Source: Gammaproteobacteria bacterium
Lineage (GTDB): Bacteria > Pseudomonadota > Gammaproteobacteria > Burkholderiales > Burkholderiaceae_B
Assembly: GCA_018815245.1 (NCBI GenBank)
Contig: JAHIXK010000010.1
Span: 248,001-312,000, forward strand
DNA: 64,000 bases
Reading direction: 5' to 3'
Part shown: one piece after another, positions 58,352 through 64,000 of the stretch
Numbering within the stretch: the stretch's first letter is position 1
Layout: every line of letters starts with the position of its first letter
Translations under genes and position numbers: made by a program
Notes under the pieces: generated by a model
Database searches by the model: none
Seen by the model: only the letters and a program-made list of their open reading frames with translations
Told to the model about the DNA's origin: nothing

Positions 58352-60730
58352 CTAGTTGTCAAATACCCTGAATACGATAAGGAAGCACGGCGCGTTGCGT
58401 GCTGTGTCCAGAAACGGGGAGATCAGAATGTCACAGTTTACTTTTTGTTCTGGGTTAACTTCGTACTCGGTCTTCACCAAAACCTTTTGTCGGCTCAGAA
58501 ATGCAACCAGCAGTTGCCGATAGTGGCGTGTGGGAATGCGCCCATGAATCAGATGGTATGGGTTGCGCCCCAGCCATTTGTCTCTGCTTTGCCCCACGAA
58601 TGTCTCGAAGGCGGAATTTACATAGAGCAAGCCGAATGGTTCTTTGGTTTTCCGGATGTCGTTGGTCACAATGATGATTTCACGGATCTGTTCGATCGCG
58701 GAATTCAGCATGTACAAATCGCTGCTCTGGTTTTTTCGTTTGGTTACGTCTTTGATCAGGATGGTGTAACCGGAGCCGGATTTAAAAACGCGAAGCGAAA
58801 TCCAGCGTTTGATGAACCCCACGAATTGTTCAACCGATTTTGAAACCCCGACTTTATTGACAGATTCAAGCAATGCAGCAAACTGTATTTTGTCCAGGTC
58901 TGGAATCAACTCTTCCAGCGGCAAGGCATGCACAAACAACTCGCGGTCTTTCTGCAGCAACGTCTTGGCGTTGCGGTTGACGAAACTGACATTCAGGCTA
59001 GCGTCTATTTCAATCAGTCCGTCTGTCAGATTGTCTACGATCAGGTTGTAGGTCAGCAGATTTTTTTCCAGCGCCTGTTCAACCCGCTTGGTCTCCGAGA
59101 TGTCGGCGATGGATCCATACAAACCCATGGGCACGCCATCTTCACCAACGGATGGGCGAATCATGATGCGGAACCATTTCTTTTTGTCCTCAGTTTGTGA
59201 GGCTTCAAATTCAAGACTTGCAGGTTTCCTGTTGTTGATGCATTCGATGAACAGCACGGCGATATTTCGACCCGAGAGTCTCGACAAAATTGAACTGAGG
59301 TGGAAGACCGAATGAAGGGAATCCTTGTTGACCCCCAGCACCTCGCGCAACATGTCCGTGGTTTTCAGTGAGCCACTTTCCAGATGGTAATACCAGCCCC
59401 CCACCTTGCCCAGTGTGCCTGTCAGGTTCAGCAGGCTTTCATCAAAAATGGATTTTTGCGCCGACGAAGACTTGTTGATCAATGCGGTGAATACGGCATC
59501 CACAGTGGGTTTGTTAAATGCTGTAAATCGTTTTTTCGGGTTCAACTCCATTCGCAACCAAGTGCGGTCGTCATGAATGTTCAGGCGAACCCATGCTTCG
59601 CTGGGTGAATTGTTTTTCAAACATAGCGCCAGCGTTTTCCGGAATGTTTCCTGGTCTTCTTTGTAAAGCAAATCAACAAAACTTTCTTTTTGCCTGATTT
59701 TGGTAATTTCCTGTTCACTGGCACTTGCCAGCCCGGTGATGAAGCCTTGATGATCCAGCGACAATTTTCCTTTGACTGTTTCACGTAGAAATGACTTTGG
59801 AAAGCGCTTCAAATCCACCTGAATTTCCATGCGAGGCGTGTTGGTCTCGTTGGCAGAGGGACTTATTTCAATGGGTGTTGCGGTTACGTTGTGGATTTTT
59901 TTGACCAACCCAAACAAGCGTTGATCATTCGGGTTACCGTTGTCGTACACCTGTTCTTCAAAACGGACGATGTCCCCGCTGGGCAAGCGGACACGGTAAA
60001 CGAATGGATTGCCTGTTCTTTCAAGCCGAGCCGTGCTTACCATGTCCCTGTCTTCTGCCAGGGGCAAGTCGAAGAACCACTTTGCCTGAACAAGCCGGGT
60101 TTGCGACAGGCACAACCATTTTTCCATGGATGGAGACAGTTCAATCTGTCCATTCTGGCTGGCACTTTTCCAGCTGCCCAGTCCCTGCTGGTTGCTGTGT
60201 AATTGGGAGGGTATGGAATTTACTTCTGCTGATTCTTTGACTTTTACCGCGCGCTCAACAAGATTGTGTTCAACCAGTTTGCCCAATGCCGAGGCAATCG
60301 AAATTTCTGCCTTGCTCCAAGATCTGGGTGCATTGTCCAGCACGCAAAAAGTACCGATGTTGTTGCCCTTAAGGGATTGAATTGGCACGCCCAAATATGC
60401 CCGCACATGTGGGGCGCCTGCTACCAGTGAATTGGTTTTCAATTCAGGGTGCTCAAGGCAGTTGTTGATTACGTTGGGTGTGTTTTGCTTGATCGTTTGA
60501 GCGCAGATTGAAAGGTCCCTGGGTATTTCTTTAATGTCGAATCCGCGTTTGGCTTTGAACCACTGCCTTGTAGAATCAACAAACGCAATGAAGCAAAAAG
60601 CGCTGTTGAATGCGGAAATACCCAGATCCACCAAGGCTTCAAAATATTCTTCATTGTTTGTGTCCAGAATATCGAGTTGGTACAGCTCTGTCAGCCGTAC
60701 CGCCTCGTTAATTTCATTTGGACTGCTCAT
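58352..60730 (-). CDS. GAF and multi-PAS sensor protein without output domain
   Basis: 792 residues, no membrane segment. A GAF domain at about 25-160 has A-Y-L-G-V-P and T-F-C-V-L-D. PAS-like repeats follow near 190-290, 435-550, 560-665 and 670-790; the fourth starts N-L-T-D-G-L-I-E-I-D, and I-A-D-I-S-E-T-K-R near 541 is a PAC-like end. The protein stops after the last PAS, with no kinase, GGDEF, EAL or DNA-binding domain. It may act by binding a partner. Gene neighbours are all signalling proteins. Confidence 0.85.
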   Translation of the reverse strand: MSSPNEINEAVRLTELYQLDILDTNNEEYFEALVDLGISAFNSAFCFIAFVDSTRQWFKAKRGFDIKEIPRDLSICAQTIKQNTPNVINNCLEHPELKTNSLVAGAPHVRAYLGVPIQSLKGNNIGTFCVLDNAPRSWSKAEISIASALGKLVEHNLVERAVKVKESAEVNSIPSQLHSNQQGLGSWKSASQNGQIELSPSMEKWLCLSQTRLVQAKWFFDLPLAEDRDMVSTARLERTGNPFVYRVRLPSGDIVRFEEQVYDNGNPNDQRLFGLVKKIHNVTATPIEISPSANETNTPRMEIQVDLKRFPKSFLRETVKGKLSLDHQGFITGLASASEQEITKIRQKESFVDLLYKEDQETFRKTLALCLKNNSPSEAWVRLNIHDDRTWLRMELNPKKRFTAFNKPTVDAVFTALINKSSSAQKSIFDESLLNLTGTLGKVGGWYYHLESGSLKTTDMLREVLGVNKDSLHSVFHLSSILSRLSGRNIAVLFIECINNRKPASLEFEASQTEDKKKWFRIMIRPSVGEDGVPMGLYGSIADISETKRVEQALEKNLLTYNLIVDNLTDGLIEIDASLNVSFVNRNAKTLLQKDRELFVHALPLEELIPDLDKIQFAALLESVNKVGVSKSVEQFVGFIKRWISLRVFKSGSGYTILIKDVTKRKNQSSDLYMLNSAIEQIREIIIVTNDIRKTKEPFGLLYVNSAFETFVGQSRDKWLGRNPYHLIHGRIPTRHYRQLLVAFLSRQKVLVKTEYEVNPEQKVNCDILISPFLDTARNAPCFLIVFRVFDN

Positions 60731-60850
60731 CTTGGAAGTGTCTCCGTCCAGCTTTTCCTGTCTGTGCTCACTTTACACTTTGTCACCCGTATGAGGGACT
60801 ACACGTTTGAACTACCCACAAAAAATAGAGGAGTTTGGTGGGAATTTGCC

Positions 60851-61312
60851 TTAATTTGTACTTAGAAGCTGGCGTATTTGTTCCACGCGTTTGCGATTTG
60901 CATCCAGATCGCTGTAACCCACCCGCGATGCGGACCGCACATGCAGCAGACCGCTGCCTTGGTCAACACGGAATTCAACGTCGTCGACGAAGCCAAACAA
61001 TTCGCTGGTGAAGGTGCTTGCCATGTAATTGTCGTCGGCATAATTTACGTCGCCGCCCAACAGCTCCACCACCTCCTTGACCTTCAGCAACGGTTCCTCA
61101 CCCATGGCAGGTGTGATGGTCATCGCGGCGATCGAGTGTTTGTCGGATGGAGAACTTTCACTGCTTACGCAGTTGGGCTTGCTGGGGCAACTTTCAAGTT
61201 GCCCGTTGGCAAGTCCGGGTGCGGAACCGGTTTCTGAATAAAGACCCATGGCGAAGAATGCAACGATCACAACTGTGATCAGGATAATCAAACCGAGCAA
61301 TGCTCTTTTCAC
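60851..61312 (-). CDS. DUF1499 family protein, membrane-anchored
   Basis: About 153 residues from GTG 61312, which has AAGGGG eight bases upstream; ATG 61333 would add seven residues. An N-terminal hydrophobic segment (about 3-22) is followed by the DUF1499 hallmark C-P-S-K-P-N-C-V-S-S and a later S-A-S-R-V-G-Y-S-D-L. Function unknown. Confidence 0.86.
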   Translation of the reverse strand: MKRALLGLIILITVVIVAFFAMGLYSETGSAPGLANGQLESCPSKPNCVSSESSPSDKHSIAAMTITPAMGEEPLLKVKEVVELLGGDVNYADDNYMASTFTSELFGFVDDVEFRVDQGSGLLHVRSASRVGYSDLDANRKRVEQIRQLLSTN

Positions 61313-61379
61313 GGAAAAGTCCCCTTCTGTCATATACTGATTATTGAATTTTCATCAGTGTAGCGGTCAGCGAGATCCG

Positions 61380-61655
61380 ATGTCCAAGCCTTTGCAAATT
61401 AAGTTGTCCCATGAGGAGATTTCCCGCATCGTTGAGATGGCGTGGGAAGACAGAACGCCTTTTGAGGCAATCAAGCTCCAGTTTGGTTTGAATGAATCCC
61501 AAACAATTGAACTGATGCGAGCCAATATGAAAGCCAGCAGCTTTCGGATGTGGCGCGAGCGCGTAACCGGCCGAAAAACCAAGCACCTCAAGCTGCGAGG
61601 TTTCGTGCAATCCAGAGCGTATGCACCCGCACACTACAAAGTACGGCGCAGCTAG
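61380..61655 (+). CDS. TIGR03643-type small protein
   Basis: 91 residues from ATG 61380. The sequence matches the small family with I-V-E-M-A-W-E-D-R-T-P-F-E-A-I near 17-31 and M-W-R-x-R-V-T-G-R near 57. Probable helical nucleic-acid-binding fold, basic C-terminus. Function unknown. Confidence 0.85.
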   Translation: MSKPLQIKLSHEEISRIVEMAWEDRTPFEAIKLQFGLNESQTIELMRANMKASSFRMWRERVTGRKTKHLKLRGFVQSRAYAPAHYKVRRS

Positions 61656-61679
61656 GCCGTTGAATTTGAGGGTTCTCCA

Positions 61680-62708
61680 ATGACCAAAACGCTTCACACA
61701 TCGGCATTGGCTTTTCGGGCTGGCCATGAATGGATGTTGTGGTTGGGTCGCGCAGCACAACACATGCCCGACCTGCATCGGGCCTTGCAGTTTCTGGAAT
61801 CCAGTTGCGAGCTGATGGATGCCAGCGATGGGGCTGATGTGAAAACGCGCACTCGTCAGCTCAAGCAATTGATCAATCGTTTTGTCGGTCAGGCCCGGTG
61901 TCCATCTGCGCAATCATGCGAAAAAATTGCCATTCGAACGCAAGTTCTGGATGGCTGGTTACAATCCGAGTTGCAACGCACACCCGACCCGAACTTGCTG
62001 GTTGAGCTGGGCGCACATGGCTTGCAAAAACTTCTCACGATTTGCGAGGGTGCAGACGACAAACATGGGCTGTTGCTAAAAGCTGTAAGGGAGCTCACAC
62101 GTGACTGGCTGAATATTGTGTCAAGTCAGGTTGAAAGCCCGATCGAGCGCGCCCATTTGGTTTATCCCGTGGCCATGCTGGACCAGGCCGGCTTGGTAGA
62201 TCCATCCTGGTGGTGGAAGCAGATTGCATTGTGCGACAGGCACACTGTGCTGGGCTTGGTAGAACTTGAAATCAACGACATGAATGAGATGCAGCCCACC
62301 AGCAATGTGAGCTGGCGATCGTTTGACAAAAGATGGCGCAGGCTTCGGCTGCGTGCGCTGCTTGAGTACATCGGAGAGAAGCGTTTGCTGGCCGAGTTAT
62401 TGAGAAAATCGGCAGTGGACGATTTTGAAGCCGTAGTGGCGGTTCGAATGTTGCGTGATGCCGGGCGATCGCGCGATGCAATTGTGCAGGCCGAACAATG
62501 GATGCGGGCTTTGCCGCGTAGCCCGGTTTTGGCCGATGTGCTGTTTGATTTGTATACTGAAGACGGCTGGGATGAAGAAGCCCTTGCCTTGGCGGTGGTT
62601 CACCATGGTTATGATCCCAACCCGGTGTGGATCGAAAAGTTGGAGAGGCTGGGCACCCCGGCGGCGAAAGCGAAAATCAAGGCATGGAAAAAACAGCACG
62701 CTGCTTAG
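61680..62708 (+). CDS. hypothetical helical protein (342 aa)
   Basis: No signal peptide or membrane segment. Almost entirely helical, with Leu/Ala-rich repeats of about 30-35 residues in the C-terminal half (R-M-L-R-D-A-G-R-S-R-D-A-I near 256), suggesting a TPR-like solenoid. It ends with a Lys-rich tail. Twenty-four nucleotides after the TIGR03643-type gene, so probably the same operon. I recognise no family. Confidence 0.68.
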   Translation: MTKTLHTSALAFRAGHEWMLWLGRAAQHMPDLHRALQFLESSCELMDASDGADVKTRTRQLKQLINRFVGQARCPSAQSCEKIAIRTQVLDGWLQSELQRTPDPNLLVELGAHGLQKLLTICEGADDKHGLLLKAVRELTRDWLNIVSSQVESPIERAHLVYPVAMLDQAGLVDPSWWWKQIALCDRHTVLGLVELEINDMNEMQPTSNVSWRSFDKRWRRLRLRALLEYIGEKRLLAELLRKSAVDDFEAVVAVRMLRDAGRSRDAIVQAEQWMRALPRSPVLADVLFDLYTEDGWDEEALALAVVHHGYDPNPVWIEKLERLGTPAAKAKIKAWKKQHAA

Positions 62709-62721
62709 TGGTTGCGGGCTG

Positions 62722-63327
62722 CTACAACAGATCCATTTGCCCTTTTTGGGTTTTCAGTCTGAATGAATCCATCACGGTTTTGCCATGAGGGTTTTCAAAG
62801 TGTTTTAGCGCAACGCCAGCCTGAATTTTGCCGGTTTGAACCACACGCAGGTACCAGCCGCAGTTGCCCTGTTGGATCATCTGTTTTGGGGCTGCACCGA
62901 AACCCATGCGGATGGCAAATTTGTGGCAGGGCTCGCGCGGATCCGTCACCCGCAATCGAACCTCACCCAATTCGAACTCATCGCCAATTCGAACGCTGTT
63001 TTCGTTCAATCCTTCCACCACCAGGTTTTCGCCGAGGAACCCCCAAGGCAGGTCGGTGTCCAGATTTTTCTCCGCACGGCGTTCTTTCCAGAATTCATAA
63101 TGCTCAGCGGGCATCATGTACACGGCCTTGTCCAAGCCACCATGCACAGACAAATTGCATTGTTCGTCGCCTTCAAGGCCAAGTTTTTTAAGTTCAATGA
63201 TGGATGGGTTTTCTTCGGTGCTGACCGCCTTTTTTTTGATGCCGCTGGCCTCTGTTTTGATGGCACCAGATGCCGTTCGGTACACCAGTGGGGCAACCAG
63301 GCCTGTGCAAACTGCAATCAACTTCAT
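62722..63327 (-). CDS. MOSC-domain protein (YiiM type)
   Basis: About 201 residues from ATG 63327. MOSC features: G-D-E-Q-C-N-L-S-V-H-G-G-L-D-K-A-V near 52-68, a central G-E-N-L-V-V-E-G-L, and the conserved cysteine in R-E-P-C-H-K. MOSC proteins handle sulfur bound to the molybdenum cofactor; YiiM reduces N-hydroxylated compounds. The 20-codon extension upstream has no ribosome site. Confidence 0.88.
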   Translation of the reverse strand: MKLIAVCTGLVAPLVYRTASGAIKTEASGIKKKAVSTEENPSIIELKKLGLEGDEQCNLSVHGGLDKAVYMMPAEHYEFWKERRAEKNLDTDLPWGFLGENLVVEGLNENSVRIGDEFELGEVRLRVTDPREPCHKFAIRMGFGAAPKQMIQQGNCGWYLRVVQTGKIQAGVALKHFENPHGKTVMDSFRLKTQKGQMDLL

Positions 63328-63585
63328 GTGGATTCCGTGACAATGCAATTTTGTCACTTTACATGGCCTGTGCCGGAAAGCAAACACCGTATGCGATTAG
63401 GTGATTGAACCTATAGGAAAAACTTATTTCTGTTTGCTTACAACATGTTAAACTCGAGGGCTAAGTTTGCGGATAAGCGACACATCGATCGCCCGTGCGC
63501 TTGGTGTCATGTTCCGGTCACACTGTAGAGCAACGCCAAAGCCCCCGCACAAAAGAATTACATTTGTCTATCTGGAGGTTTTAGC

Positions 63586-64000
63586 ATGAGTGCAGTGCTG
63601 TCTATGGTCAGCCAGACCGTGCCGTCGTATGTCAAGCACGAGAAGCTTGTGGCTTGGGTGCAAGAAATTGCAGCCCTTACCGAGCCCAAGAACATTGTGT
63701 GGTGCGATGGTTCACAAGAAGAGTACAAACGCCTTTGCGCGGAAATGGTTGAAGCAGGTACGCTTCGCAAGCTCAACCCTGAAAAGCGCCCCGATTCCTA
63801 CCTGGCCTGGTCTGATCCTTCAGACGTGGCCCGTGTGGAAGACCGCACCTACATCTGTTCTGAAAAGAAAGAAGATGCCGGCCCCACCAACAACTGGGAA
63901 GATCCCGCGAAAATGCGCGCCACTTTGAACGGTTTGTTCAAAGGCGCCATGCGCGGCCGCACGCTGTATGTGATTCCGTTCTCCATGGGCCCACTGGGCA
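63586..64000 (+). CDS. pckG: phosphoenolpyruvate carboxykinase (GTP), N-terminal part
   Basis: 138 codons before the window ends. The N-terminus matches GTP-dependent [16 protein letters not shown] near 36-46, [13 protein letters not shown] near 73-85, and [13 protein letters not shown] near 124-136. TGGAGG lies seven bases before ATG 63586. The enzyme makes PEP from oxaloacetate for gluconeogenesis, the reverse of the ppc flux. The 258-bp region between the divergent MOSC gene and this start should hold its promoter. Confidence 0.95.
   Translation, partial: MSAVLSMVSQTVPSYVKHEKLVAWVQEIAALTEPKNIVWCDGSQEEYKRLCAEMVEAGTLRKLNPEKRPDSYLAWSDPSDVARVEDRTYICSEKKEDAGPTNNWEDPAKMRATLNGLFKGAMRGRTLYVIPFSMGPLG

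Noticed and set aside
51440-60730. Chemotaxis or flagellar cluster
   Set aside because: Despite a CheY-like receiver and Cache domain there is no CheA, CheW, methyl-accepting or flagellar gene.

Overview
The window looks like chromosomal DNA of a betaproteobacterium of the order Burkholderiales. A Limnobacter-type organism is my best guess, inferred from moderate GC, the DUF3567 protein, the def-fmt-htpX-rsmB-DUF4390-ntrY-ntrX-trkA-trkH order and several Burkholderiales-type families. It includes the replication-origin region. Coding density is high. I saw no rRNA, tRNA, CRISPR array, prophage or insertion sequence.

Layout. (1) 0-7.1 kb is central carbon metabolism: the 5' part of an FRG-domain gene, ppc and zwf on the minus strand, and edd-eda (Entner-Doudoroff) on the plus strand. 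The divergent zwf/edd promoter carries a perfect inverted repeat resembling a HexR operator. pckG starts at the far right end, so the two ends of the window hold PEP carboxylase and PEP carboxykinase. (2) 7.1-7.5 kb is non-coding and rich in hairpins, followed by a DUF3567 gene. (3) 7.8-18.6 kb is a long minus-strand run: def, fmt, htpX, rsmB, DUF4390, ntrY-like kinase, ntrX-like regulator without an AAA+ domain, trkA, trkH and a small CobW-like protein. Several neighbours overlap by 4 nt. (4) 18.6-28.8 kb holds dprA, topB, an mnmC with a shrunken N-terminal domain, a YeeE/YedE pair, a CHASE hybrid kinase, a metallo-beta-lactamase-fold protein and a cytochrome P460-like lipoprotein. (5) 28.9-38.5 kb holds PhoX-like and PhoD-like phosphatases, an acyltransferase, a ZnuD-like TonB receptor with a small secreted protein before it, a PCu(A)C metallochaperone, DUF4197, a LuxR-type regulator and a patatin-like lipoprotein. 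(6) 38.7-40.8 kb holds a 32-codon reading frame ending in a terminator, then a large protein of unknown family with two hydrophobic hairpins. (7) 40.9-51.4 kb is the origin block: cfa, then gyrB-dnaN-dnaA leftward and rpmH-rnpA-yidD-yidC-mnmE rightward. DnaA-box-like sites sit between dnaN and dnaA.

(8) 51.4-60.7 kb is a dense signalling island. It contains a LuxR-type regulator, a secreted Cache-domain protein, a secreted PstS-like mini binding protein, a 990-residue hybrid kinase with receiver and Hpt domains, a second LuxR-type regulator, a single receiver domain and a GAF/PAS protein without an output domain. The regulators at 52.1 and 57.0 kb and the one at 36.9 kb share a nearly identical output-domain pattern and look like paralogues. 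I regard this cluster, with the C-rich motif upstream of two of its transcription units, as the best candidate for an undescribed multi-component phosphorelay. (9) 60.8-64 kb holds DUF1499, TIGR03643-type, a helical hypothetical, MOSC and the start of pckG.
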